DNA of 44,812 nucleotides from JAUILA01 sp964563925 (GTDB lineage: Bacteria; Bacteroidota; Bacteroidia; Cytophagales; Cyclobacteriaceae). The stretch lies in NCBI GenBank assembly GCA_964563925.1, contig CAZLZD010000037.1, positions 1 to 44,812 on the forward strand, read 5' to 3'. Of the stretch, positions 8,271-16,964 are shown piece by piece (the first letter of the stretch is position 1; each line of letters opens with the position of its first letter). The notes under the pieces were generated by a model. That model did not search any database and had not been told where the DNA came from. It was given only the letters and a program-made list of their open reading frames with translations. Made by a program: the position numbers and the translations under genes.

Positions 8271-8338
8271 CCCGGGGCCTGTGAATTAGCTGATCATGGA
8301 ATGGGTGGGGCCACAGAAGGGGATCATTCAGATCGCTA

Positions 8339-9796
8339 TTAATTTGTTTTTCGGTACACTGAGCTTCCATGGGAGATAGTCTCCATTACCTTGAGATTGT
8401 CGAGGTCAGTTTTAATGACTTCCAGAGGGTTTTTATCGATCAGGACAAAATCAGCCCACTTCCCCGCTTCAATGGTTCCTTTGGTATCTTCCTCGAAGTG
8501 CTGGTAAGCGGCCCATTCAGTTAATGACTTCAGGGCAATATAAACAGGAACGCGTTCATCCGGCCCTATGAGGATGGCCACTGCCCGGCGGTTTGTATTA
8601 CCCAATTCGTTGGTCACAGTCCGGACTGCCCCGATCAGTTGATCAATAGCCGCATCCCCGTTCACATGGCAAATCAGTTGGATATTGTTGGTAAAAGCAT
8701 CACGAACATAAGCGGTCGCCTGCTCATCTTGAAGTGCAGGATACCCGGTATAACAGCCCTCCACGCCTTCCGGGTTGACATGATAACACTGGGTCAGCCA
8801 GGCCGTTTTTCCCTGGGGCGAGCCGTCCAGGCTCAGCTTTAACCCACCAATACGGTAGCGGTTGGTGTAATCCCTGCCGTAGAACTCACTGTCTGCGGCT
8901 TGCCGGTTGGTAATTATATCGGGGTAGGACACCACATCCAGGAATAAGGTGCTGTCCGCCGAAGCCCTTGCAAAGGCGGCGGTGCCATCGGGAAACGTTC
9001 TGCCATCCTGGGCGGTGGTATACCCGTTCTGAGCATAAAGTTGCTGTCCTTTTTCGATAAACAGCTGCTGTAATTCGGCGTCGGTGCGTGAAATGAGTAC
9101 CTCCAGCGTTTTAAAAAAGGCGGTTTCTTCCAAAACCCCCGTGGGCGTTCCGTCTGCATCGCGCCGGTATTTGCCGCCGGGCGGGTCCTCCACCGACGCG
9201 TCGATGCCCAGCAAATCCATCGCTTTGTGGTTGATGACGGCCAGGTGGCCAGACTGATGGATCAGCACCACCGGGTCGTCTGTACTGATCCGGTCCAGGT
9301 CGGAAGCTGTCGGGTGCCTTTTCTCCATGAGTTGGGAATCATCATACCCGAAACCTACAATCCAGCCCCATTTGTTTTTTAGCTCCTGAGGCTGGGTGTT
9401 CCACTCCCGGGCGGTGGTGACCAGGGCATCCATGCTGTTCCCGTTCCCGTCAGGAGCCGGCAGCATGTTGGCAGACATAGCCTGCAGGCCTACATTATAA
9501 AGATGGCCATGTCCGTCGATAAACCCGGGAAGCATTGTCATTCCTCCAAGATCTCTTTCTTCGGCAAAGTCACCATACCTGCTTCGCGCATCATCCAGCC
9601 GACCGGCAAATAAGATCCTGCCGTTCTCTGTAACCACTGCTTCCACATAATCGGGTGACTCACCCGCCATGGTCAGTATGTCGCCCCCGTGATAGAGGAT
9701 CCGGGCTGGGGTGGTGGCCTGTTCCGGGTTCAGAATGGTACAGCCCGTTAACAAAGCGAAAAGAATAAAACTCAGAGCGATTCTTGAAAGGGACAT
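8339..9796 (-). CDS. YtcJ-type amidohydrolase lipoprotein with an internal deletion
   Basis: The product (485 residues) begins with a lipoprotein signal (lipobox LLTGC, Cys19). It shows the metal-binding GFIDGHGHLYN (His96, His98), the SLDGSPQGKTAWLT segment and CHVNGDAAIDQL (His377) of YtcJ/DUF3369-like amidohydrolases. The C-terminal end (ALKSLTEWAAYQHFEED, KGTIEAGKWADFVLIDKNP) is also intact. Full relatives usually have 540-600 residues. Between NTNRR (about residue 404) and ILIGPDERV the expected stretch of roughly 100 residues, including the EHAQ-like and HSDAPV-like segments, is absent, although the frame is open. The enzyme has therefore probably lost a metal ligand and may be inactive. 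Confidence 0.8.
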   Translation of the reverse strand: MSLSRIALSFILFALLTGCTILNPEQATTPARILYHGGDILTMAGESPDYVEAVVTENGRILFAGRLDDARSRYGDFAEERDLGGMTMLPGFIDGHGHLYNVGLQAMSANMLPAPDGNGNSMDALVTTAREWNTQPQELKNKWGWIVGFGYDDSQLMEKRHPTASDLDRISTDDPVVLIHQSGHLAVINHKAMDLLGIDASVEDPPGGKYRRDADGTPTGVLEETAFFKTLEVLISRTDAELQQLFIEKGQQLYAQNGYTTAQDGRTFPDGTAAFARASADSTLFLDVVSYPDIITNRQAADSEFYGRDYTNRYRIGGLKLSLDGSPQGKTAWLTQCYHVNPEGVEGCYTGYPALQDEQATAYVRDAFTNNIQLICHVNGDAAIDQLIGAVRTVTNELGNTNRRAVAILIGPDERVPVYIALKSLTEWAAYQHFEEDTKGTIEAGKWADFVLIDKNPLEVIKTDLDNLKVMETISHGSSVYRKTN

Positions 9797-9987
9797 ATCA
9801 GCAAGATTATCAGGAGCATTAATTAACCTAATAGAAAATATTCCCCTGACTTTTCATCGCATTATCCGGGTAGGGATTACCTCATTTTTGCTACGAAAAA
9901 TCCGCATTTTCTGTAAATCTCCCCTGCTGCACCGCCTGAGGCCGGTGGTATGGTTTTGGTGCCTACAGTCCTAAAAAACCTTATTTT

Positions 9988-10260
9988 ATGAAAATGGATG
10001 CTACAAAATGGAAAGTATTATCAGGAGCTATTGTGGTTGCCAGCAGCTACATTGCTGCACGCCTTGTCCAGGGTGCCTGGAAAACGATCAAAAAAGAGGA
10101 TCCGCCCTCTCATCCGAGGCTGCCCAATGCACACCTTGGAACGGCGGTGATAGTAGCAGGGATAACCGGCATCGTCAGTACCATCATTAAATTTGGGACT
10201 GCCCGGTTTATCGGGCAGAAATGGCAGGATGCCGGCGGAGAGCTACCCGAGCAGCACTGA
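9988..10260 (+). CDS. DUF4235 small membrane protein
   Basis: The 90-residue product has two hydrophobic segments (about residues 9-28 and 50-68) around a basic loop AWKTIKKEDPPSHPR. This is the layout of DUF4235 proteins: a KxLSGAxxxxAxxxAxxxxxxxW start, then a PP-rich linker and a second helix ending near an Arg. The function is unknown; relatives often sit among general stress genes. A second ATG two codons later (9994) could be the start. It meets the hemerythrin gene end to end, with no base between the two stop codons. Confidence 0.75.
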   Translation: MKMDATKWKVLSGAIVVASSYIAARLVQGAWKTIKKEDPPSHPRLPNAHLGTAVIVAGITGIVSTIIKFGTARFIGQKWQDAGGELPEQH

Positions 10261-10710
10261 TCAATCGTCCTTTTTCATTTCATTGCGAAGGCCTCGCATA
10301 CGCAGGGCAAGTTCTTCTTTTTCGGTTTCCGATAAAATTTTGCCTGCTTGCTGAAAGACTTCGTGTTCTTCCTCGTCAAGGTGATGGATGACCAGTTCTT
10401 CCAGCTTTTCGGCTTCACGAATCCACTGGCTGGATGAAAAATCCGTTTCTTCAAGCTTTTCCAGCTGTTCGTCTATTTCATGATGCTCATGGATACTGTG
10501 CCGGGCCTTGTCCCTTGTATCACCGTCTTTGATCAGCGGTACATAGAAAAATTTTTCCTCAGCCTCAGCATGCCTGGTCAGTTCGGTTTTAACCTTTTCA
10601 AATAGTTCCTCGCGCCCTTCACTATCCCCTTTGGTCTTGGTTAGCAGGGACAGAAGCGTACGTTGTTTTTCATGGTCTTTCCGGATTTCATCAAATATCG
10701 TATTACTCAT
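10261..10710 (-). CDS. hemerythrin-like HHE-domain protein
   Basis: The 149-residue soluble protein is a single four-helix HHE cation-binding domain. Its ligands appear at the expected spacing: DHEKQ (His13), RHAEAEEKFF (His47, Glu51), HSIHEHHEID (His71-His77) and VIHHLDEEEHEVF (His110, Glu114). Such proteins hold a non-haem di-iron centre that binds oxygen, NO or peroxide. In this stress-type neighbourhood (DUF4235, YqaE, flavodoxin-like reductase), a role in iron, oxygen or nitrosative stress is a fair inference. Confidence 0.9.
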   Translation of the reverse strand: MSNTIFDEIRKDHEKQRTLLSLLTKTKGDSEGREELFEKVKTELTRHAEAEEKFFYVPLIKDGDTRDKARHSIHEHHEIDEQLEKLEETDFSSSQWIREAEKLEELVIHHLDEEEHEVFQQAGKILSETEKEELALRMRGLRNEMKKDD

Positions 10711-10933
10711 TATCGGGTTGATTTGGTTAACATCTATTTATCATACCATCAATATCGTGCCATGCCACGGAGCTTGTTTTGGCAGTTGAACAGGCGCCCG
10801 GATCACCCGACGGATGCGTCAAAATCCTCACAGCGTGGGCAAAGTGGTCTACAACCCTTCTTCCAGGAAGGCGGTTCAGGAAGCTCTGAGGCGTTTGCAC
10901 CTTTTTTGACCCGGTATTACTAAAAAAGAACCT

Positions 10934-11092
10934 ATGACCATTATTGAAATCATACTCGCCATTTTTCTTCCACCTGTTGCCGTAGCACTGCACAGTGGAT
11001 TATCTTCAGCCTTCTGGATTAACCTGTTGCTGACTTTGCTTGGGTATATCCCGGGGGTAATTCATGCTTTTTACGTGCTCACTAAACGGTAA
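10934..11092 (+). CDS. yqaE: YqaE/Pmp3-family membrane peptide
   Basis: The 52-residue frame begins MTIIEIILAIFLPPVAVAL and ends LLTLLGYIPGVIHAFYVLTKR. This is the complete UPF0057/Pmp3 signature: two transmembrane helices with the LPPVAV turn, then LGxIPGxIHAxY. Pmp3 peptides are induced by salt, cold or membrane stress and affect membrane potential. An AAAGAA stretch six to eight bases before the ATG may be the ribosome binding site. The gene is shorter than many ORF-calling limits and is easily missed. Confidence 0.93.
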   Translation: MTIIEIILAIFLPPVAVALHSGLSSAFWINLLLTLLGYIPGVIHAFYVLTKR

Positions 11093-11274
11093 AAGAACTC
11101 GTTTGGGGCTGGATGCATTATCAGGAAGGTATGATTTGTCACCCGGGTTCCCTGTGCTGCCGCATTGAGGCTGTGCCGCCCATGTTGTTCCACAGGAACG
11201 GGGACTTTTCGGGAATTCACTTCTACATTCAAATCACTCGTACGGTCTCCTGACCCTCATCCTGTACATGGCAG

Positions 11275-11282
11275 TATCTTTG
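11275..11282 (+). promoter_or_regulatory. candidate -7 element for the first histidine kinase
   Basis: TATCTTTG matches the Bacteroidota -7 consensus TAnnTTTG exactly and lies 73 bases before the ATG at 11356. A convincing -33 TTTG at the expected 19-21 base distance is not seen. Confidence 0.45.
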
Positions 11283-11355
11283 TATCTATAGTAGGGAACA
11301 GTAATAAAATAGTAATATTCCTTTAATCATTTATGTCCCAACCTTCATCAACACT

Positions 11356-12090
11356 ATGAATCAAGCTCCAAAACAAGATGTCAGTCCGAATAAGACGGCG
11401 ACTGACAATACCGTTCTCTATACACTGGCTCATGATATTAAATCACCCATTAACCAGGTTCGCGGATTGCTCGTGATTGCCCGGAGAATGAATGCCTGCG
11501 AAGAGCTCGATGACCTGTTGCGGATGGCGCTGGAATCCAACAAAAAATTATCCGGCAAGGTGAATGAATTGCTGGACATGAACCTCAGGGATTTTGAGGT
11601 CAAGCCAATCGATCTTGAGGTAATGGTACAGAACATCTGGCAGAGCCTGAAGCTCCAGGCAGATGAAGCCGGGGTGCACATGATATTGCACTGCAGCCTG
11701 GAAGACAAAGTGCTCACCAATATGCCACGCCTGAAGTCCATTCTCCAGAACCTGCTGGAAAACGCCATCAAGTACCGCGACCGTGACCGCTCAGACCCGT
11801 CCGTCGTAGTGAATTGTTTTCAGAACGACGGCCAGGTAATCGTCAAGGTAAGTGACAATGGTATCGGGATCAGGCCGGATGAAACCGGTAAGGTTTTCCA
11901 GGCCCGTTTCCAGTCTGATCAGGAAAAGAACGGACATGGATTGGGATTATACCTGTCCCGTCAGAATGCGGTTCAGCTGGGAGGTAACCTGGAGGTGGAG
12001 AGTACCTTCGGCGAAGGGTCAACGTTTACACTGACGTTTTCAGACCGTTCGCACGGAACGGGGAAATTAAACGGACAGTTCACCCCCTGA
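11356..12090 (+). CDS. sensorless cytosolic histidine kinase (paralog 1)
   Basis: The 244-residue protein consists only of the kinase core. The phospho-acceptor helix YTLAHDIKSPINQV (His26) is followed by an ATPase domain with N box LLENAIKY, G1 box DNGIGI and G2 box GHGLGLYLSRQNA. There is no signal peptide, membrane segment, PAS, GAF or HAMP domain, and no response regulator gene nearby. Input must come from a partner protein. It is clearly homologous to the gene at 18349: both share the acceptor helix, the LKSILQNLLENAIKY block and the GHGLGL-LSRQNA block. It converges on a DUF502 gene. Confidence 0.9.
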   Translation: MNQAPKQDVSPNKTATDNTVLYTLAHDIKSPINQVRGLLVIARRMNACEELDDLLRMALESNKKLSGKVNELLDMNLRDFEVKPIDLEVMVQNIWQSLKLQADEAGVHMILHCSLEDKVLTNMPRLKSILQNLLENAIKYRDRDRSDPSVVVNCFQNDGQVIVKVSDNGIGIRPDETGKVFQARFQSDQEKNGHGLGLYLSRQNAVQLGGNLEVESTFGEGSTFTLTFSDRSHGTGKLNGQFTP

Positions 12091-12125
12091 AAAATTTCAT
12101 AATACAGTAGTGGTGAAGAGAGGAG

Positions 12126-12168
12126 TCTGTCGAAAGATTCCGGATCTTTCGACAGATTGACTCTTTTC
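12126..12168 (+). terminator. terminator after the first histidine kinase
   Basis: TCTGTCGAAAGAT-TCCGG-ATCTTTCGACAGA is a perfect 13-pair stem followed by TTGACTCTTTT. It separates the kinase from the convergent DUF502 gene, whose stop lies directly behind it at 12169. Confidence 0.88.
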
Positions 12169-12804
12169 TTATTTCTTACCCTTTTCAGACGCTTCCTGCT
12201 CGGCTTCAAGAAACAGTTTCTCCGAGCCGGTGCCCATGCCCACCACGGTTTGCATGGCGGTCTGGGGAGGCAGATCAATCAGTGTTACCTGATCTTTCGG
12301 GAGATGAAAAATATTGCCATTGGTAGGATTGGGAGCCGTTGGTACAAATACCGTGTAATAATCCTGTTCATTTTTTTCAGCAATAAAGCCCGTCATTTTT
12401 GCCCCTGTACCGAAAGGATCGATCAGCGCTACCTGCTTGAACGGCATATCCTTTACGCCGGCAAACTGATAGACAATGTCGCTGATCTGGGCGTACAGGG
12501 GTATGCGCTGGAGAATATGCATCTCAATTTTTTCCAGGACCTTCTTACCGGTTCGCGTACGCAGGATGGTACCAAGACCAAGGATAATAAAGAACAGGAT
12601 CAGCGCGGATAACACATGTACCAGCCAGTGTGGGTTATCGCTGCCGGGATCAAGAAATTCACTGATTGGCTGAAGGATACCGAACAGAAAATCAAAGACC
12701 AGGTAAAACAAAAGGCCTACGATGACGAGGGGCAGGAGTCCCAGGGCACCCCGTATCAGCGTCCTTACAATGATGTTCCCGTCATCGCTTGATTTATCAT
12801 TCAT
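12169..12804 (-). CDS. DUF502 membrane protein (paralog 1)
   Basis: The 211-residue protein has two N-terminal transmembrane helices (about residues 16-38 and 62-85) and then a conserved cytosolic domain with VFVPTAPNPTNGNIF and PPQTAMQTVVGMGTGS, the hallmark of the DUF502 family. The biochemical role of DUF502 is unknown. It starts three bases after the four-helix gene at 12808, so the two form an operon. Homology to the 209-residue product at 16185 covers the full length, including the IPLYxxxxDxVYQFxGxKDxPF block. Confidence 0.9.
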   Translation of the reverse strand: MNDKSSDDGNIIVRTLIRGALGLLPLVIVGLLFYLVFDFLFGILQPISEFLDPGSDNPHWLVHVLSALILFFIILGLGTILRTRTGKKVLEKIEMHILQRIPLYAQISDIVYQFAGVKDMPFKQVALIDPFGTGAKMTGFIAEKNEQDYYTVFVPTAPNPTNGNIFHLPKDQVTLIDLPPQTAMQTVVGMGTGSEKLFLEAEQEASEKGKK

Positions 12805-12807
12805 AAT

Positions 12808-13257
12808 TTATGAGGCAATCTGGGCAACTTCCGCTTCGTATTGCGTCCATTTCATAAGATTGGACCGGATCGCGTCGCGTTGCTCGGTGATGAGATCGCG
12901 CAATGAACCCCCGATATAGGATTTGTAATACATGATATTGTACTTGTCGAGAAGTTCGTATTCCGACTGCTTACAACGCTGGATCAATGACAGAAAATCA
13001 TCCATACTGATTTCGGAATTGGACAGGTTCACCGGATGGTCGTCAGTGCTGAGAATTTCATCCGGGTCCTGGTCAAGTACCTTCATTTTCTTTTCAAGGG
13101 CCAAAGCAAAAAGGCAGTATTTCTGGCTTCGTTCTATGAACATGCGGGAGTATTGCCAGGAGTGACAGTTTGCCGCATTGCGATAGGTTTTTATGGTCTG
13201 TATCAATTTCCACATGATTTCGCGGAAATCAACGATGAGTAATTCTTCCTGGTACAT
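12808..13257 (-). CDS. helical protein of unknown function upstream of DUF502
   Basis: The 149-residue soluble product looks all-helical: repeated amphipathic stretches such as MWKLIQTIKTYRNAANCHSW, KYCLFALALEKKMKVL and SLRDLITEQRDAIRSNLMKW. It may form a four-helix bundle, but I do not recognise a metal site or a named family. It lies three bases upstream of the DUF502 gene in the same direction, which suggests shared expression and possibly a direct partnership. The other DUF502 copy has no such neighbour. Confidence 0.75.
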   Translation of the reverse strand: MYQEELLIVDFREIMWKLIQTIKTYRNAANCHSWQYSRMFIERSQKYCLFALALEKKMKVLDQDPDEILSTDDHPVNLSNSEISMDDFLSLIQRCKQSEYELLDKYNIMYYKSYIGGSLRDLITEQRDAIRSNLMKWTQYEAEVAQIAS

Positions 13258-13500
13258 AGCATTTAGGTTAGGTGGTAATCATAACCGAAAAACTGTACCA
13301 GAAAGGATGCGGCTTTTTTTTTGATTCAGGGCATCCTGGAGTCGCGCCTTTGAGTATATCTGTCCCCAGCAGGGAATCAATATACCCAGTTAATGCATGG
13401 TAAACCTGTGCCCTGTGTACAGGGAATGATCGGAACAATATTCGCACATCAAAATGGTAGGCCGGGGTCCTTTATCCCGGAACATCAAACCTGCTATCCT

Positions 13501-14223
13501 ATGGAAAAATCAGAACAAACACCACGCGTGCTTTTTGTAAACTGCACCTTGAAAAAATCAGGACGTACGAGCAATACGGACGGGCTCTGGAAGATTGTGG
13601 AAACCATTTGCCGCAATGAGAACGTACCCTGTGACTCCCTGCGGGTGGCTGATTATACCCTGCCACCGGGGATTTTGCCGGATATGAGGGAAGAGGGCTA
13701 CGAGAAGGACGACTGGCCGGAATTGTTTGAGAAGATCATTGATTACGACATACTGATCGTAGGCACACCCATCTGGCTTGGCGAAAGGTCATCCGTGTGT
13801 TCGAGATTCATCGAACGCATGTATGCCATGAGTTCCAAAGAAAACGACAAGGGGCAGTACATTTTTTATGGTAAAGTGGCCGGAGCCATTATCTCGGGCA
13901 ATGAAGACGGAATGAAACATTGTGCCCAGAGCGTCCTTTACGCCCTTCAGCACCTCGGCTACACCATACCTCCCCAGGCCGATGCCGGCTGGGTGGGCGA
14001 GGCAGGGCCGGGGCCCAGCTACCTCGACGAGGAATCGGACGCACAGGAAAATGATTTTACCAATCAGAACCTCACATTTATGATCTATAACATGCTTCAC
14101 CTTGCCCGGATTTTATCAGGCGCAAACGGCTATCCGGCCTACGGTAATATTCCGGGTGCCTGGGAGAATGGTGAGCGATGGGGGTTCGAATTGCCTGAGC
14201 GCATCACACAGGAAACGGACTAG
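13501..14223 (+). CDS. flavodoxin-fold NAD(P)H-dependent FMN reductase-like protein
   Basis: From the ATG at 13501 the protein has 240 residues. It starts with a flavodoxin-like first strand and phosphate loop (VLFVNCTLKKSGRTSNTD), and has the flavin-loop segment IDYDILIVGTPIWLGERSS near residue 95 and a third loop GAIISGNEDG. This is the NADPH-dependent FMN reductase/flavodoxin-like fold, so it probably moves electrons to quinones or small acceptors. An upstream in-frame ATG at 13393 would add 36 residues without similarity. It is co-transcribed with the lipoprotein three bases downstream. Confidence 0.85.
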   Translation: MEKSEQTPRVLFVNCTLKKSGRTSNTDGLWKIVETICRNENVPCDSLRVADYTLPPGILPDMREEGYEKDDWPELFEKIIDYDILIVGTPIWLGERSSVCSRFIERMYAMSSKENDKGQYIFYGKVAGAIISGNEDGMKHCAQSVLYALQHLGYTIPPQADAGWVGEAGPGPSYLDEESDAQENDFTNQNLTFMIYNMLHLARILSGANGYPAYGNIPGAWENGERWGFELPERITQETD

Positions 14224-14226
14224 AAG

Positions 14227-14658
14227 ATGAAGAAACAGTTCCACATACCAGGTCAGGTTGCCGCTTTAATAGTGTGTTTGCTGTCATTCTCCAGCTGTAA
14301 ATACTCCCAGGATACAGTCTCCTACGCCGGGGTTGATTCCCTGCGGGCCGAGCTTGTCTGGCTGACTGACCGGTTTGATAATTACATGGACACAACGGAC
14401 ATCAAGCTAATCCGGTTTGACCAGCAAACCGATTACCAGTATGTGGGGATGACCAACCTGTTCCATCATAAAATGGAAAATAATACTGAGAGGTTACGGG
14501 AGTTACTTCTCACGTGTAATAAACTCAGGCCGCAGGACCGGGACAGTATCATCTGGCTGGATCGCCGCATCGACAGTTTAGAGGCTGAGATCAATGAGCT
14601 GCAGTTTGAGACGCGTCACTTTTTTAAAACCACCGACCACTCATGGTGGTGGAGGTGA
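14227..14658 (+). CDS. small lipoprotein of unknown function
   Basis: The 143-residue product has a lipoprotein signal (VAALIVCLLSFSSC, lipobox Cys24). The rest is polar and helical, with a charged segment DSIIWLDRRIDSLEAEINELQ that looks like a coiled coil, and a C-terminal HSWWWR. I do not recognise a family. The three-base gap to the flavodoxin-like gene makes an operon, and a terminator follows. Confidence 0.75.
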   Translation: MKKQFHIPGQVAALIVCLLSFSSCKYSQDTVSYAGVDSLRAELVWLTDRFDNYMDTTDIKLIRFDQQTDYQYVGMTNLFHHKMENNTERLRELLLTCNKLRPQDRDSIIWLDRRIDSLEAEINELQFETRHFFKTTDHSWWWR

Positions 14659-14717
14659 ATTGCGGCCGGGAGGCACTTCATTAATCCCGCAGTCAATATT
14701 ACATAAGCAAAATTTCT

Positions 14718-14751
14718 AACCTGTTCTTTCCGAGCAGGTTATCCCTTTTTT
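14718..14751 (+). terminator. terminator of the flavodoxin/lipoprotein operon
   Basis: AACCTG (14718-14723) pairs with CAGGTT (14735-14740) around an 11-base loop, followed by ATCCC and six Ts. The stem is short, but the position 60 bases after the stop fits. Confidence 0.65.
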
Positions 14752-14837
14752 ATTGTACATGAGCGTTTTTAAGGGCCCGATTCGGGGGTTACGACACGTA
14801 ATATACGCCGATATAAGGCATAACCAACGTATTAACC

Positions 14838-16133
14838 ATGACACACTTTTTTAATCGAGGATTTTTTATACTGGCTGCTGCCATGCTCGTTATAACAGGA
14901 TGCGGAAAGGACGATGATGGCGAACCGGTCACCGGACAACTTTCAGGTATCGTATTGGACGGATCGGATGACAGTCCGCTTGGAGACGCCGGAATTATCG
15001 TTTTCAATGCCAATGACAATGCCCCTGTGGTCACCCTTACTACGGCCGAAGACGGGACATTTACCACAGATCTTCCACCAGGCAATTATTTTGTAAAAGC
15101 GGTTCGGCAGGGATACCTGAGCGTGCCGCCTGCCGGAATTACCGCGGTCCCATTTACCATTACCGCGGGACAAACCTATGAAAAGGACGTGAGCATGTTT
15201 GCCTCGGGGAAAACCTCGATCGGACTGATCAGCGGACGTGTAACCGAAGCAGGTGCAGGCGTAGCCGGCATTTTGGTGGTTGCTGAAAACGGGTCGGAAG
15301 GTTATTCTTCCGTGTCGGACGCCGATGGAAATTACCGTATTTACAATGTGGAATCAGGATCGTATACCGTAACAGGATGGTCGGCCGGATATACTTCAAC
15401 TTCAACCGGTGCTACCGTAACCGAAAGCACGGAGACCGCACAGGTTAACCTTACCCTGACAGGTAGTGCATCAGGCACCCTTAGCGGGCAGGTGAGAAAC
15501 ATTGCGGCTGAAAACAAGGATGTGGATGTGGCACTGATCCACCCGCTCACCCGTGAGACCATACCCGGACTCACCGGACGCACGACCAGTCAGGCCTACA
15601 CCATTACCGGGATACCGAATGGCAATTACATTGCCCGGGCCACATTCGAAAACGATGTTCGGGTAATGGATCCCGACCGGATCTTTAAGTTCGGCGAGCC
15701 CGAAGTGACTATGGCCGGAGGAAGTCAGACGATAGATTTTGACATCACCAATTCCGTGACCCTGTCCACACCGACCAATGAAGCCGGGACTACCGCACCC
15801 GTGGAGCTTACCTCCACGACACCTACATTTACCTGGACGGCTTATTCTTCGACCAGCGACTATGTGATTGAGGTGACCGATGCGAGTACCGGAACGGTAA
15901 TCTGGGGTGGAATTGATAAGAGCGGTGCGCTGCCTTCTAAAAATATTGTGATTCCCAGCAATCAGACCTCCATCCAGTTTAACAGCGACGGCACGGCCGA
16001 TGCGGCCCTGCAGGTAGGTAAGGTTTATCGCTGGAGAATATATGCCAGCAAGAACGATCAGAATTCTCAAACGGGCTGGACCCTGATCTCGGCGAGCGAG
16101 GATCAGCGCGGACTTTTCCGGATCGTGGAATAG
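14838..16133 (+). CDS. lipoprotein with carboxypeptidase-regulatory-like repeats
   Basis: The 431-residue product has a lipobox (LVITGC, Cys22) followed by three beta-sandwich domains of the CarboxypepD_reg type. Typical units are GQLSGIVLDGSDDSPLGDAG with DGTFTTDLPPGNYFVKA, then ISGRVTEAGAGVAG with DGNYRIYNVESGSYTVTG, then LSGQVRNI with YTITGIPNGNYIARA. A C-terminal fibronectin-like region (about 310-431, TPTFTWTAYSSTSDYVIEV, YRWRIYASKN) follows. No catalytic domain is seen, so it is probably a surface-exposed binding or scaffold lipoprotein. Confidence 0.85.
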   Translation: MTHFFNRGFFILAAAMLVITGCGKDDDGEPVTGQLSGIVLDGSDDSPLGDAGIIVFNANDNAPVVTLTTAEDGTFTTDLPPGNYFVKAVRQGYLSVPPAGITAVPFTITAGQTYEKDVSMFASGKTSIGLISGRVTEAGAGVAGILVVAENGSEGYSSVSDADGNYRIYNVESGSYTVTGWSAGYTSTSTGATVTESTETAQVNLTLTGSASGTLSGQVRNIAAENKDVDVALIHPLTRETIPGLTGRTTSQAYTITGIPNGNYIARATFENDVRVMDPDRIFKFGEPEVTMAGGSQTIDFDITNSVTLSTPTNEAGTTAPVELTSTTPTFTWTAYSSTSDYVIEVTDASTGTVIWGGIDKSGALPSKNIVIPSNQTSIQFNSDGTADAALQVGKVYRWRIYASKNDQNSQTGWTLISASEDQRGLFRIVE

Positions 16134-16156
16134 AATACCAGACAATACATCATACG

Positions 16157-16186
16157 AAGAGCCCGGGAAACCGGGCTCTTTTTTTT
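16157..16186 (+). terminator. terminator after the lipoprotein gene
   Basis: AAGAGCCCGG-GAAA-CCGGGCTCTT is a perfect ten-pair stem with a GNRA tetraloop and a run of eight Ts. It overlaps the stop of the convergent DUF502 gene and may serve both directions. Confidence 0.95.
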
Positions 16187-16814
16187 ACTTCATCCTCAGG
16201 TCCATCAGTTTCCGGGAACCCGTTCCCATACCCACGATGGTCTGCATGGCAGTCTGTGGGGTGATATCCAGCGCCTGCGCCTTGACTTCCGGCACATGAA
16301 AGATATTTCCGTTGGTCGGATTCGGTGCGGTAGGCACGAAGACGGTAAGCATTCCGTCTTTCGATTCGTCAGCCACAAACCCGGTCATAAGCACTCCGTT
16401 GGAATAAGGATCGATCAATACCACACGGGAAAAGGGAAGATCCTTCATCCCGGAAAACTGGTAAACCAGGTCGCAAACGGGAGAATACAGCGGGATTCTC
16501 CGCAGGTATTTGTTTTCGAACCTGGTAATGATCGTTTTGCCCAGGCGGGTCTGAATCGTCAGACCCACTCCAAGCAGGATACAAAGGATAATCAGTGCTG
16601 ACACGACATGTATTACCCAATGGGGCTCCCGGGAGCCCGGTGTCAGGATATCACTTAGCGGGGCGATCAGGTCAAAGATGAAATTAAAGGCAATCACAAA
16701 TAACGCTGTGACAACGGCCAGGGGGAGGAGCACCACCAGTCCCTTGATCAGTACAGTACCAAACTGACGTATCCTGGAGGGGTTCATTGTATGAGAATAT
16801 TGAAAGGTAGCCAT
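16185..16814 (-). CDS. DUF502 membrane protein (paralog 2)
   Basis: The 209-residue protein has the same plan as the product at 12169: two transmembrane helices near residues 20-45 and 68-92, then a cytosolic domain with VFVPTAPNPTNGNIFHVPE and TPQTAMQTIVGMGTGS. Both paralogs share RIPLYxxxxDLVYQF and an IDP(F/Y) strand. A second ATG at 16787 (MNPSRIRQ) is an alternative start. It is transcribed alone, unlike its paralog. Confidence 0.9.
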   Translation of the reverse strand: MATFQYSHTMNPSRIRQFGTVLIKGLVVLLPLAVVTALFVIAFNFIFDLIAPLSDILTPGSREPHWVIHVVSALIILCILLGVGLTIQTRLGKTIITRFENKYLRRIPLYSPVCDLVYQFSGMKDLPFSRVVLIDPYSNGVLMTGFVADESKDGMLTVFVPTAPNPTNGNIFHVPEVKAQALDITPQTAMQTIVGMGTGSRKLMDLRMK

Positions 16815-16964
16815 GAATTCTTAATGTTTTACAGCATCCTATATGAGAATCCTGTACCAGAATATATTTCGCGAAAATCCTTGAGAATTCTGCATTTTGT
16901 TTTCCCTGTGCCGGGAAATTATTCCACGATATAGCGTCCAAAATTTCCCGCAGCCTCCTGGGCA

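Noticed and set aside
15471..16145. 224-codon antisense frame
   Set aside because: It overlaps the carboxypeptidase-regulatory-like lipoprotein gene and has no motif of its own.
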